A DNA stretch of 64,000 bases, from assembly GCA_040902745.1 (NCBI GenBank), contig JBBDWR010000013.1:186001-250000 (forward strand), in the 5' to 3' direction. The notes beneath the pieces are model-generated. The model was not told where the DNA came from. It saw only the letters and a list, made by a program, of their open reading frames with translations, and made no database searches. Made by a program: the position numbers and the translations under genes. The DNA is from JBBDWR01 sp040902745 (GTDB taxonomy: Bacteria; Actinomycetota; UBA4738; HRBIN12). Below are positions 24,809 through 33,090 of the stretch, piece after piece (positions within the stretch are counted from its first letter, which is position 1; each line of letters begins with the position of its first letter).

Positions 24809-25555
24809 ATGACGACATCGACGGGGCGCGGCGCCTTGTCGAGCGTCACGCCACAACCCACCAAGCTCTTGCGCGCCAAGTGGCGCGTGCTCATCGAACC
24901 GCCCGTCCGCGTGCGCAGCGCGTTGGACGACTTGCCCTCGAACACGGGACAAGTGCTCGACACACGCTTCGGAACGTGCATGTTCTGGCAGCGCTGGTAC
25001 AGCGTCGAACGACGCGAGGTCGGCATGCTCCGCAGATCGTGTGGCAGGATGACTTGCCCCGCGTGTGTGGTCGACTGGTCCACCAAGCTCGTCGCGCCCG
25101 CGTGGGCGTACTGGAACGGCAGCGCTGAACGCGCTGAGTTCGCGTCAGGCGTGGACTGGCGCATGGCGTCACGGTCGAACCGCGGCCTGATGCGCGGTGC
25201 GAACGCTGTGCCAGGTGTGCTGCGGCTGCCGCGCACCGACGGCGGGACCGTGCTGTGGGCGCCCCAAGAGACGCTCGACGGCGCGCTAAAGGTCACCGGC
25301 ACACAGCTGGACGCCTTGGTCGTCGGCGACGTTCGGAACGTGCCCATCCTTGAGTACGTGCCCAAGGCCAAGGCCGAGGGCGGGCGCTCCGACGCTTTCG
25401 GGGCGGCAAGCGACTGGGACATCGACCAGCGCGTGGCGCGTGCTGCGGCCGCGGCAGGGTTCCACTTGTCAGTGAACGGACGAACCCGGGCGACCGCCGA
25501 CCACGTGAGTGAGGAGCAGAACGCCATCTTCGTGCGGGTGCTCATGGATCGGTAA
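24809..25555 (+). CDS. Unknown protein following the Toprim gene
   Basis: 248 residues from ATG 24809 with GGAGGAAC upstream, 14 bp after the Toprim gene. A Cys group (GTCMFW, RRSCGRMTCPACVVDW) around residues 50-90 could bind zinc; the rest was not recognised. The repeat array begins exactly at its stop codon. A replication accessory role is inferred from position. Confidence 0.6.
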   Translation: MTTSTGRGALSSVTPQPTKLLRAKWRVLIEPPVRVRSALDDLPSNTGQVLDTRFGTCMFWQRWYSVERREVGMLRRSCGRMTCPACVVDWSTKLVAPAWAYWNGSAERAEFASGVDWRMASRSNRGLMRGANAVPGVLRLPRTDGGTVLWAPQETLDGALKVTGTQLDALVVGDVRNVPILEYVPKAKAEGGRSDAFGAASDWDIDQRVARAAAAAGFHLSVNGRTRATADHVSEEQNAIFVRVLMDR

Positions 25556-25662
25556 CTGCCCAGAGCGACACCAACCGGTAACTTTCCAAAGCGACACCGG
25601 TCCAACGTGGCGGTGTCGAATAACTCAGTACTACCAGTAATCGACACCACCCAACCGACACC
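25551..25662 (+). repeat. Iteron-like repeats, candidate replication origin of element 2
   Basis: Two copies of a unit starting GGTAACT (25551, 25577) and ending AGCGACACC (25564-25572, 25590-25598), then GGTGTCG inverted at 25612-25618 and CGACACC at 25642-25648 and 25656-25662: five CGACACC motifs in 110 bp, lying directly after two replication-type genes. Confidence 0.6.
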
Positions 25663-25684
25663 GTGAGGACGGAGAGTGAGACCG

Positions 25685-25948
25685 ATGAGCATGAGCCAGG
25701 AAGCCTGGAAGCACATGTTTGACGATGACTATGACGCCGGAGAGCGACGTCGAAGGATTCAACGGAACGACGGCATCATCGCGAGGGGAGAAGAGATGGT
25801 GGCTGAATGTGCCGCGTTCGCTGCCAAGTGGTGCGACGTAAGCGACCCCGAAGCGGAACGACGGGTCAAGGAGTTCACCGACCTGGCGTTCACCGTTCAG
25901 GAGGCCATCAGCGCCATCGTGGCCGGGACTCACCCCGTGTACCGTTAG
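25685..25948 (+). CDS. Small unknown protein of element 2
   Basis: 87 residues from ATG 25685 (GGAG 10 nt upstream; GTG 25676 is an alternative). Acidic N-terminus (MFDDDYDAGERRRR) and a helical C-terminus. Not recognised. Confidence 0.55.
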   Translation: MSMSQEAWKHMFDDDYDAGERRRRIQRNDGIIARGEEMVAECAAFAAKWCDVSDPEAERRVKEFTDLAFTVQEAISAIVAGTHPVYR

Positions 25949-26136
25949 CCGTAGACAGTCTCGCCCCGCACGGCTGCACCCCTCAGCCGACGGCTAGTGC
26001 CCGCCAGCCGTGTGCCTACGACGTGCAGCGCGCCCGTCGATCCGCCGAAGACGGATCGAAACGGCGCTCAGGCACCGCCTGGCACCTACACGTACGCCTT
26101 CATGCTCCCTCGCACATCCCGACCCAGGAGGTCATC

Positions 26137-26457
26137 GTGCCCCGACAAGCACCGAACCCCGGCACCAAGGGCGGTGCCCGCGCCGGTCAGCACGACGGGA
26201 CCGCAGGTCGCCATCACCAGCAGAACAACCACATCCCGAACTTCGGCACCCACGTCCACGAGGACGGCGAAGTGTGTCAAGGCTTCCACGGTCTCGACCG
26301 CTGCCCCGACGACGGTTGCACAGCGTGGGGGCTGGAGAACACCGTGGCCGGCACGTGCTCGTATCACAACAACGAACGTCTCAAGATCACCGACGCGGAC
26401 CTGATGTTCCCCGGCGTCGCACAACACCTCTTTCGGACCGGCAACGTGGTCTCGTAG
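26137..26457 (+). CDS. Small Cys/His protein of element 2
   Basis: 106 residues from GTG 26137 with CAGGAGG 4-10 nt upstream. His-rich centre (HDGTAGRHHQQNNH) and Cys residues at CQGF, RCPDDGC and GTCSYH that could bind zinc. No family recognised. Confidence 0.55.
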   Translation: MPRQAPNPGTKGGARAGQHDGTAGRHHQQNNHIPNFGTHVHEDGEVCQGFHGLDRCPDDGCTAWGLENTVAGTCSYHNNERLKITDADLMFPGVAQHLFRTGNVVS

Positions 26458-26890
26458 CCGCGAGGACGGTCCGAACCGTACGCTCCCCAACACCGCAGGA
26501 CATGGTCGGTGGGGAGCGCATCGACACCGCGACTCCGATGGTTTCGGGCGCGGTGGCATCGCGCGGGGTTCCCACCTTCTGATTCCCGCGCGCCCAACGC
26601 TCCGAACGCTGCGCCAGGTGGACCCGATGTCCCACCAGCAGCTGCGCGCTCGGGGCACCAACCCGAACCGAGGTGCCGGTCACCGCAAGGTCCGGCCCTC
26701 CTGGTCTGCCCCTCCGCTCACGCGGGGTTGCTTCTCCCAGGTTGGGCTTCCCTCGGTTCGGATCCATTCGGCACCGCCCGGCAGGGCAGGAGGCCGATGC
26801 ACCAACAAGCGGAGCACCTACGCCCGGTGGCGACCGGAGCACGTGGGCCCGCTCGTCTGCGGTGACGCACCGCTTGGAAGGGACATCAAC
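26458..26890. other. Region before the capsid gene without a supported gene
   Basis: 433 bp. Open frames exist on both strands but lack credible starts or family features. The capsid frame is open upstream to 26618, yet the conserved capsid sequence starts at 26891. Confidence 0.5.
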
Positions 26891-28051
26891 ATGTCCGAGA
26901 AGAAACGGATCTACGAGGAGACGCTGGCCAAGGCCACGGCCCTCACCAAGAAGGAGACCCTGAGCATCAGCGAGAGCAAGGAGCTCGGTGAACTGACCGA
27001 CCGCATCATCAGCATGCGGGAGGAGTTGAAGCGAGACGACGAGCTCGCCCACGCCTTCGACCACATCCCCACCGGCACCTCCGACGGTCCCAAGTTCGAC
27101 GGGGAGTGGAAGCCTCTCGACCAGCTCAACTCGCTGAGGTTCGCCAAAGCGGACCTCGAGCAGCTCGCCAAGGCAGCGCAGGGCCACTCCGGCCTGCGCA
27201 TCCAGGCCAAGGCGGTTCAGGCCGAGACGGACTTCGACAACGCCGACGCGGCCTTCTTCGACCTGGTGAGGGTCGCCGCGAACCGGAGCAAGTTCCGGGT
27301 GGCGAGCCTCATCCCGGCGCAGGTCAAGGTCGGCGACGGCAACAGCGTCACGTACTACAAGCCTGGCGCGCTCGCGACGGGCGCCACGGCGGTCAGCGAG
27401 GCCGCAGCTCTGCCGCAGTCCAGCCCCACGTGGGTCGCTGTGGACGAGCCCATCCGGAAGGTGGGCCATTATTCCCACGTTCCGGACGAGGCCGTGCAGG
27501 ACTGGTCGGACATGGTCGCAGTGCTGGGCCAGGAGATGGTCGACGGGCTCATCAGCGTCGAGAACGCTCAGGTGCTCGTGGGTGACGGCACCGCGCCGGA
27601 CCTCGCTGGCATCTTCGATGACTCGCGGACCGGCGTGCAGACGCGCGCGCAGGGTGGCGACGTGACCATCACCGCCATCATGAAGGCGCTCGGCGACGTC
27701 CGCGAGAACGGCAACGTCGAGCCGGACGCCATCATCATGCGGGCGAGCACGTGGACGAACATCCGCGTGATCCAGAACGCCAACGAGGACTACGTCTACG
27801 GACTGGTCTCGAACGGCGAGCGGAAGATCGACGGTGTGCCGGTGCACCTCACGAACGACGGCACCGCATCCCACATCTACGTGGGGTCGTTCGCCAGCGC
27901 CAAGGCGTACCTCCGGAAGTTGCCCATCCTCGAGTCCACCAACTCGGCAGATGACGACTTCATCAAGGACCTCACCAAGTTCCGGGTGACGGAGCGCTTC
28001 GCTCTGGCCGTTCCGCGGCCCGAGGCGTTCTGCGACCTCACGCTCAGCTGA
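26891..28051 (+). CDS. HK97-like phage major capsid protein
   Basis: 386 residues from ATG 26891 (GGAAGGGA upstream). The N-terminal coiled coil (ETLAKATALTKKETLSISES) is the delta/scaffold-like segment. The HK97 fold signatures follow: VASLIPAQVKV, ALATGATAVSEAAALPQ, TWVAVDEPIRKVGHYSHVPDE, then VEPDAIIMRASTW and NDGTASHIYVGSFASAKAYL (P-domain and E-loop region). No protease, portal or terminase lies nearby, so the capsid is an orphan within this element. It may reshape a helper phage's capsid or form small particles. Confidence 0.85.
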   Translation: MSEKKRIYEETLAKATALTKKETLSISESKELGELTDRIISMREELKRDDELAHAFDHIPTGTSDGPKFDGEWKPLDQLNSLRFAKADLEQLAKAAQGHSGLRIQAKAVQAETDFDNADAAFFDLVRVAANRSKFRVASLIPAQVKVGDGNSVTYYKPGALATGATAVSEAAALPQSSPTWVAVDEPIRKVGHYSHVPDEAVQDWSDMVAVLGQEMVDGLISVENAQVLVGDGTAPDLAGIFDDSRTGVQTRAQGGDVTITAIMKALGDVRENGNVEPDAIIMRASTWTNIRVIQNANEDYVYGLVSNGERKIDGVPVHLTNDGTASHIYVGSFASAKAYLRKLPILESTNSADDDFIKDLTKFRVTERFALAVPRPEAFCDLTLS

Positions 28052-28068
28052 GTCCTGCCGCACCACTG

Positions 28069-28110
28069 AACAGCCTCATCGTCTCAGGGCGGTGGGGCTG
28101 TTCTTCTTCC
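28069..28110 (+). terminator. Terminator after capsid gene
   Basis: AACAGCC (28069-28075) pairs with GGCTGTT (28096-28102), followed by CTTCTTCC. Confidence 0.5.
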
Positions 28111-28125
28111 CGGAACTTGAAACGA

Positions 28126-28144
28126 CCCGCCCCGAAGGGGCGGG
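28126..28144. terminator. Strong GC hairpin between convergent genes
   Basis: CCCGCCCC-GAA-GGGGCGGG, an 8-bp stem with a 3-nt loop, between the rightward capsid gene and the leftward gene at 28163. It can serve both strands. Confidence 0.6.
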
Positions 28145-28162
28145 CCGTTCGTCGTGCCCGCG

Positions 28163-28348
28163 TCAGGCGGCGCGCTGCTTCGTGAGCCACTGGCGGTAGT
28201 GTCCCTGACCGCCCGCCTTCTTCGATGAGCACATGCCGCGTCTCACGGCAGGCGCGATGCAACCTTTCACCGAGCACGTCGCAGGCTTCTTCGCAGCGAC
28301 TGCCTTCTTCGGCGTTGCCTTGGCCGTCGCCTTCGCCTTCGTGGTCAT
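28163..28348 (-). CDS. Small basic protein with Cys motif
   Basis: 61 residues from ATG 28348, preceded by GGAGG. The N-terminal 22 residues are Lys/Ala repeats like histone H1 tails (MTTKAKATAKATPKKAVAAK), then TCSVKGCIAPAVRRGMCSSK, a possible three-Cys metal site. Probably a DNA-binding protein of element 2. Confidence 0.6.
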   Translation of the reverse strand: MTTKAKATAKATPKKAVAAKKPATCSVKGCIAPAVRRGMCSSKKAGGQGHYRQWLTKQRAA

Positions 28349-28535
28349 CGTGAGCCTCCTTCCGCGCGTCCCTGTGACGCGACCGGCGGATACTCGTCAG
28401 GCCGCGCGCGAAAGTGAAGGGCCTCCATGGAAGTCGCGTAGGAACGTCGAGACGCCCTCTCGATGCGTGAGGGGTCGAGCGCTACGCCCTCTCGCGTTCC
28501 AACCCGCTAGCCGACGGCTGGTGACCCCCAGCGGG

Positions 28536-29975
28536 TCATCGCCACGTAACCTTGACCCGCGACGAATCGAACCTCGTCCCCCTCTTGCGAGCCGGGGAGA
28601 TGACGATCTCGGACACCCACGACGCCACCCAGTCGTGCGCCTCCGCCGCTTCGGCGGGCGTAAGTTGCGCGGCGACGAGTCGATCGTGCCAGTCATCCGG
28701 TTCGATGAAGTCGGCCCATCGCGTTGAATGCGTCGGGAGTAGCTCGGCGAGTCGGGACTCCGTGGCCGCGCGCTTGTCATCCACGGTCGCCTTCGCACGG
28801 CGTAGCTCTTGGGCGGTGATGTCCCCGGCCGCGTAGTCGGCGTCGATGCTCGCCAGCCGTGCTTCGAGGTCGGTGAGTTGGCGCAGCAGATCCTCGCGCT
28901 CGGGGTTTGGCTCGTCATCGGGAGTAGCTTCGGCAGCGGCACCCACGTCGCCCATTCGTTGGTACACGGCACCCATCACCACGTCGTCCACTTGCCAGCC
29001 CGTCACTGCCATGCGCCCGCAACCTCCAGCGCCCGAGGAGCAGAAATACGCCCACGCTTTCCCTTGGCGTCGGCGACCGGTCATGCCCTGGCCGCAGAGT
29101 GAACAACGGACCAGCCCGCTGAGGATGAACCGGCGTCCGAAGGCTTGCCCGCTGGTCACGTACGTTCGGCGTGCCGGGTCGTTGAGTCGCGCCGACAACA
29201 GTTCGTGGGTAGCGGGCGAGAGGATGGCGGGCCACTGCGCATCGGTCACGCTGCCGGTTGGGCCATGTACGCGCTTCCCCGCGACGTGCGGGGACAGCAA
29301 CAGACGCCGAACTTGCGTGAGGGTCCACCTGCGACCGCCGGTCGTCCGCACCCCATCCTCGTTCCAACGGCGGGCCACCGAGTTCACGGACGCGCCCCCG
29401 ATGACGGCTTCGGCAGCCGCCCTCAGGAGGTCCGCTTCCTCAGGATTGATGAGCAGGCGCGCGGGCTTGTTCGAAGCGTCGACCACATACCCGAACCGAC
29501 GACGACCACCTCCGTGCCAACGACCTTGCTCGGCCAACTCGCGGTGCTTCGAGCGGTGCCGTTCGCCCTTCTGCTCCGACTCGTAGCGAGCCATCGTCCC
29601 GATGATCCGCGCGGTGGCACGACCTGCCGGCGTCGAGAGATCAACGTCTCCGGCGGTGACCGTGGCAACGTCTACCTTGCGGGTCTCCACGATGGTGATG
29701 AGTTCCTCGAGGTCCACCAGGCGTCGGTACAAGCGGTCGGGATGGAACGTCACCACCGCGTTGACCTTGCCAGAGCGGATGTCCGCGAGCATCCGTCGGT
29801 ACGCGGGGCGCGTCTTGCCGGAGTACGCCGAGATATCGTCGTCGATGTAAACCTCAACGACTTCCCAACGGCGTCGCTCGGCGAGCGCCCGACACTCGCG
29901 CCCTTGTCGTTGAACCCCCGCTGCCTCGCCCGTACGGTCGCGGGAGATGCGCGCATAGATCGCTGCCTGTTTCAC
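28536..29975 (-). CDS. int: Large serine recombinase, integrase of element 2
   Basis: 479 residues from ATG 29975. Resolvase domain 1-150 with nucleophile Ser11 (IYARISRD), RPAYRRMLADIRSGKVNAVV and RLYRRLVDLEEL; recombinase domain about 160-260; zinc ribbon with Cys pairs (CSLCG, CSSGAGGC) about 290-330; coiled-coil region after 360. Large serine integrases of this type join attP to attB without host factors. The gene reads inward from attR, so its promoter overlaps the attachment site. Confidence 0.93.
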   Translation of the reverse strand: MKQAAIYARISRDRTGEAAGVQRQGRECRALAERRRWEVVEVYIDDDISAYSGKTRPAYRRMLADIRSGKVNAVVTFHPDRLYRRLVDLEELITIVETRKVDVATVTAGDVDLSTPAGRATARIIGTMARYESEQKGERHRSKHRELAEQGRWHGGGRRRFGYVVDASNKPARLLINPEEADLLRAAAEAVIGGASVNSVARRWNEDGVRTTGGRRWTLTQVRRLLLSPHVAGKRVHGPTGSVTDAQWPAILSPATHELLSARLNDPARRTYVTSGQAFGRRFILSGLVRCSLCGQGMTGRRRQGKAWAYFCSSGAGGCGRMAVTGWQVDDVVMGAVYQRMGDVGAAAEATPDDEPNPEREDLLRQLTDLEARLASIDADYAAGDITAQELRRAKATVDDKRAATESRLAELLPTHSTRWADFIEPDDWHDRLVAAQLTPAEAAEAHDWVASWVSEIVISPARKRGTRFDSSRVKVTWR

Positions 29976-29992
29976 AGGGCGAGGCTACGCGA

Positions 29993-30030
29993 GGTGTGCA
30001 CTTGACGCAAGTTGGCACATGCGAACTCGT
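29993..30030. other. attR of element 2
   Basis: Inner half-site 29993-30015 followed by the core CATGC at 30018-30022 and then cpaF. The half-site and the reverse complement of 19648-19670 agree at 17 of 23 positions (GGTnTGCACT and TTGG at the ends), placing the crossover dinucleotide at CA (30018-30019). Confidence 0.8.
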
Positions 30031-30365
30031 CCCGGCACTTGCTGTGGCGACTCGAGACGATGGCGATGATGTCGGACGTGGACCTGCCCGTGGAGCACGT
30101 CCGGACGCAGGTCACGTCCGCGATCGATGTGATCGTTCACCTCGGCCGTCTGCGGGACGGTCGTCGGATCGTGCTCCAAGTGACGAGCGTCGAGGGCCTG
30201 GCCGATGGCGAGCCCGAGTTGTGCGACCTGTTCTCCTTCGACCCCCGCCGGGGTCCGTCAGGCTCTTTCGTGGCCACCGGGGCCGTTCCCGGTCTTGCTC
30301 GAACACTGGTCGACCGTGGGGAGCGCGTCGACGGCTGGATGTTTTCGGCGGGGGAAGACGCGTGA
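30023..30365 (+). pseudogene. cpaF: cpaF/tadA part 3 of 3 (C-terminal domain)
   Basis: Continues the His box as NSSRHLLWRLETMAMMSDVD, then VRTQVTSAIDVIVHLGRLRDG and the family's C-terminal strands, to TGA at 30363-30365. The stop overlaps the tadB start (TGATG). Without parts 1 and 2 it has no start or RBS of its own, so pilus assembly should fail while elements 1 and 2 are in place. Confidence 0.92.
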
Positions 30366-31222
30366 TGTCGTCAGCTCTGCTGGTCTCGATGCTCGTGGTG
30401 TTCGCTGTCGTGTGCCTTGGCCGAGTGGTCGTCCTGCTGGAGCGGCGCTCGGGCGTCGCCCAGCGGGCGATGATTCCCACGGTGGTCGGGATTCGTGCGG
30501 GTCGCGCGCCACTCGGGTTCCGCGATCGCGTCGCGGCGCTTCGACGGTGGTCGGTTCCGATCGGTGCGTCGATCGGTCTGATCGGCGGAGCGGCGGTCGC
30601 CGGGTTGCCGGGAGCGGCGGCAGGGGCCGGTGGGGGCCTCGCCCTTGCCGTCGGTCTCCGGCGCCGCCGCGAGATGGCCGCCAGGGCGGCGCTCGAGGAT
30701 CAGCTCGCCGACGCGGTCTCGACGATCACCGCGAGCCTGCGGGCCGGACTATCCCTCACGCAATCACTTGCCTACGCGGCCCACGAGAGTCCGATCCCTC
30801 TTGGCCCGACCCTTCGCGACGTCGTCCGCCGCTGCGAGCTGGGTGAACCTTTCGGCGCGTCGCTCGCCGAATGGAGCGCGAAGTGCGGTGGTCGCGACGC
30901 CCGGCTCCTTGTCGGAGTGCTGGGCATGCATCGTCGCTCGGGCGGAGACCTTCCGTCCGTCCTCGAACGGCTCGCCTCGACGTTGCGCGCCCGGCGAGCT
31001 GCCCAACAGGAGTTGCGATCACTCACGGCGCAGGCGCGGCTGTCCGGGACGATCCTGGGGTTCCTCCCTCTGGGGTTCTTCGGCTTCCTCGCGGTTACCG
31101 CTCGGGACGATCTTGCGGTCACCCTGGCAGCGCCCGCGGGCCGGGCCGCGATCGGTCTCGGCTTCGTCCTCGAGGCTGCCGCCTTCGTGTGGATCCGACG
31201 GCTCCTGCGGGTGACAGCGTGA
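30365..31222 (+). CDS. tadB: TadB pilus inner-membrane protein
   Basis: 285 residues, start ATG 30365 overlapping the cpaF stop. T2SF/GspF domain: membrane pair at about 60-95 (GASIGLIGGAAVAGLPGAAA), cytoplasmic helices EDQLADAVSTITASLRAGLSL through GDLPSVLERLASTLRARR, and C-terminal helices (ILGFLPLGFFGFLAV, FVLEAAAFVWI). With TadC it forms the platform on which the ATPase acts. Distal in the operon, so polar effects of the insertions are likely. Confidence 0.88.
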   Translation: MSSALLVSMLVVFAVVCLGRVVVLLERRSGVAQRAMIPTVVGIRAGRAPLGFRDRVAALRRWSVPIGASIGLIGGAAVAGLPGAAAGAGGGLALAVGLRRRREMAARAALEDQLADAVSTITASLRAGLSLTQSLAYAAHESPIPLGPTLRDVVRRCELGEPFGASLAEWSAKCGGRDARLLVGVLGMHRRSGGDLPSVLERLASTLRARRAAQQELRSLTAQARLSGTILGFLPLGFFGFLAVTARDDLAVTLAAPAGRAAIGLGFVLEAAAFVWIRRLLRVTA

Positions 31223-32082
31223 CGGGCTCGGCGCTGTTCGCCGGAGGGCTCGCGGCCGTCGCCGCGGTCTGTAGCGCCGCAGCGGTCGTGACGGCGCGGG
31301 AGGGCGTGATCAATGCGCGCGTGTTCCCTGCAAGCGCTCATCGAGCGACCGCCGTCAGATCATGGTCGAGCGCGCCGATCCGTTCGGCCCTTAGCGTGGT
31401 CGGATCCTGGCCGGTCGCGGCACGGCTGGGGGGTTCGGCGATCGTTCGTTCGGTCGGGATGCTCGGGGCAGGCAGTCCCTCTGTACCCGAGGTCGTCGGC
31501 ACCAGGGTGGTCGCAGGCGTCTGCGGCGCGATGATCGGTGCCGTGCTCCGATCGCCGGCGCTCGCCTTCGGTCTGGCTGTGCTGGGGCTCATGCTTCCCG
31601 GGTGGGTCCTGGCGCGCGCGGCTCGCGCCAGGACGCGTCGCGCCGACTCCGAGCTGCCGCAGTTGCTCGACCTGCTCGCGGCGGCATCACATGCAGGACT
31701 CGCCGGCCCATTGGCGCTGCGACGTGCGTCGTCCGCCATCGAGGGTCCACTCGCGGACGAGCTCGCACGGGTGCTTCGCGCCGTCGACCTCGGCGCGCGC
31801 TGGCGCGACGAGCTGAGCGCGATGGCCGACCGACTCGATCTGCCGGACCTGCGGCGAACGGTTGCTGCACTGACTCGGACCGAGCGGCTCGGTGCGTCGC
31901 TCGCCGGTTCCGTGAGCGATCTCGCGACCCGCGTCCGTCAAGCCCGGCGCGCAGCGACCACCGAACGCGCGCGGACCGCACCGGTCAAGATGCTCTTTCC
32001 TCTCGTGTTTCTGGTTCTGCCCGCATTCCTCCTCCTCACGGTGGTTCCCGTGCTGTTCAGCACGGTGCGTTCGATCCGCTGA
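31219..32082 (+). CDS. tadC: TadC pilus inner-membrane protein
   Basis: 287 residues from GTG 31219 overlapping the tadB stop. The T2SF motifs are LPQLLDLLAAASHAGLAGP, LADELARVLRAVDLGARW and ALTRTERLGASLAGSVSDLA, with membrane segments near 1-25, about 90-130 and at the C-terminus (MLFPLVFLVLPAFLLLTVV). Partner of TadB. Confidence 0.88.
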   Translation: MTGSALFAGGLAAVAAVCSAAAVVTAREGVINARVFPASAHRATAVRSWSSAPIRSALSVVGSWPVAARLGGSAIVRSVGMLGAGSPSVPEVVGTRVVAGVCGAMIGAVLRSPALAFGLAVLGLMLPGWVLARAARARTRRADSELPQLLDLLAAASHAGLAGPLALRRASSAIEGPLADELARVLRAVDLGARWRDELSAMADRLDLPDLRRTVAALTRTERLGASLAGSVSDLATRVRQARRAATTERARTAPVKMLFPLVFLVLPAFLLLTVVPVLFSTVRSIR

Positions 32083-32098
32083 GAGACAGGAGGTACAA

Positions 32099-32305
32099 GT
32101 GGTGGGTTCGCTGGTCCTTGGGTTGGTCGCCCGTTCGCAGACGATAGGGGTGAACCGACAGAACGGACAGACGACAGCCGAGTACGCGCTCGTGATCCTG
32201 GCGGCGGCTGCGGTCGCAGTCGTGCTGATCGCGTGGGCTCGATCGTCGGGCAAGCTTCCGGCGTTCTTCGACGGGATCATCGATCAGGTGGCAGGGAGTG
32301 CCTGA
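32099..32305 (+). CDS. flp: Flp pilin
   Basis: 68 residues from GTG 32099, with AGGAGG 6-11 nt upstream. The Flp signature is QNGQTTAEYALVILAAAAVA: the leader cleavage site before the TAEYALV hydrophobic helix. It is the major Tad pilus subunit. Confidence 0.88.
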   Translation: MVGSLVLGLVARSQTIGVNRQNGQTTAEYALVILAAAAVAVVLIAWARSSGKLPAFFDGIIDQVAGSA

Positions 32306-32477
32306 CGGGTTCGCCGCACATGGCGGGCATCAGGGGAGGAGGCAGCGCGGCTCCGCGACGGTGGAGTTCGCGCTCGTCCTCCCCGTGGTGCTTACCGTGT
32401 TGATGGCGCTCGTTCAGGTCGGGCTTCTCGCTCGTGACCGGCTGGTTGTCGAACACGCGGCGCGCGCCGGAGCGCGC
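32298..32477 (+). pseudogene. tadE: tadE part 1 of 2, interrupted by element 3
   Basis: Starts at GTG 32298 overlapping the flp stop. RGSATVEFALVLPVVLTVLM is the TadE/pseudopilin N-terminal helix, followed by VEHAARAGAR. After 60 codons element 3 begins; joining 32477 to 42758 gives an intact 135-residue TadE. Confidence 0.88.
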
Positions 32478-32606
32478 AGCCCATTATCGCATCTTACGGG
32501 CGGCCCCGGAATCGGCCGATCGGGGGGTCTTCCATCGCTAAGCCTGCGGCATCCCCTCGTGTCGGCGGGGCAGGAGGCGCCACCGCCACCCCCTGCCCTG
32601 CCGCGG

Positions 32607-33035
32607 TCAGGCCTTCCTTGCCTCCCTCAACATGGAGCCGATCCCGGGGTCAATGGACCACACCGTTCCGTTGGGTGTGGCCTTCGCCTTGATCGGGCTC
32701 TTCCGGCCGTACTGGGCGCAGACCCGCCCGATCCAACCGTGCACGCCAACGATCTGGGTCGGGTCCTTGAGGCCAAGCGCCTCGACGACAGGCATGGCGT
32801 CGGTGCTGCCTTGCTCGATCACGAACTCGAGCATCTTGACGCAGTTCGCCGGGAGGTCCGGCCACATCTGGGCGGCCAGGTCGCCGTCCTCCGTGGTCCA
32901 TTGCTGCCGTGTCCCGGTGCCCGCCTCCGTGTCGCCCGTGTCGCCGCGCTGCACGCGCTGGAGCCAGAGGCCGTACATGGAATAGAACTCCCCGACGTGA
33001 TCCGTCGGGACCTTCACTGCCACTTCCACCATCAT
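32607..33035 (-). CDS. Unknown protein at left end of element 3
   Basis: 142 residues from ATG 33035 with GGAAGGAG upstream. It ends in IKAKATPNGTVWSIDPGIGS; the centre (NCVKMLEFVIEQGSTDAMPVV and following) looks like a helical winged-helix region. Not recognised. Transcribed leftward from the operator-like region at 33064-33090. Confidence 0.6.
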   Translation of the reverse strand: MMVEVAVKVPTDHVGEFYSMYGLWLQRVQRGDTGDTEAGTGTRQQWTTEDGDLAAQMWPDLPANCVKMLEFVIEQGSTDAMPVVEALGLKDPTQIVGVHGWIGRVCAQYGRKSPIKAKATPNGTVWSIDPGIGSMLREARKA

Positions 33036-33063
33036 GGGGTCTCCTTCCCTCGGATGGTCGGTG

Positions 33064-33090
33064 CTAGGATTTCCTAGGACCAGCTAGGAA
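33064..33090. promoter_or_regulatory. Operator-like CTAGGA repeats
   Basis: CTAGGAT-TTCCTAG (33064-33077) is a near-perfect inverted repeat, with a further direct copy CTAGGAA at 33084-33090, in the divergent region between 33035 and 33253. A repressor site is plausible; no repressor was identified. Confidence 0.4.

Larger units (their letters stand above)
19644..30022. mobile_element. Element 2: serine-integrase element or phage satellite in cpaF, 10.4 kb
   Basis: The ends share the core CATGC and, when joined, create an imperfectly palindromic attP. The serine recombinase gene (28536-29975) lies 43 nt inside attR. Contents, left to right: membrane protein, GHKL ATPase, unknown, HARE-HTH protein (all leftward), Toprim replication protein, unknown, repeat array, two small genes, HK97-like capsid gene, small basic protein, recombinase. 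Portal, terminase and tail genes are absent, so it is not a full prophage; a helper-dependent satellite is the simplest reading. Excision restores cpaF codons for STAHAN. Confidence 0.82.

Noticed and set aside
25807..26457. 216-codon gene in element 2
   Set aside because: The first 110 codons overlap the preceding gene in another frame and lack an RBS; GTG 26137 has a strong RBS and begins the plausible protein.
19644..30022. Complete prophage
   Set aside because: Only a capsid gene is present; portal, terminase, tail and lysis genes are missing.
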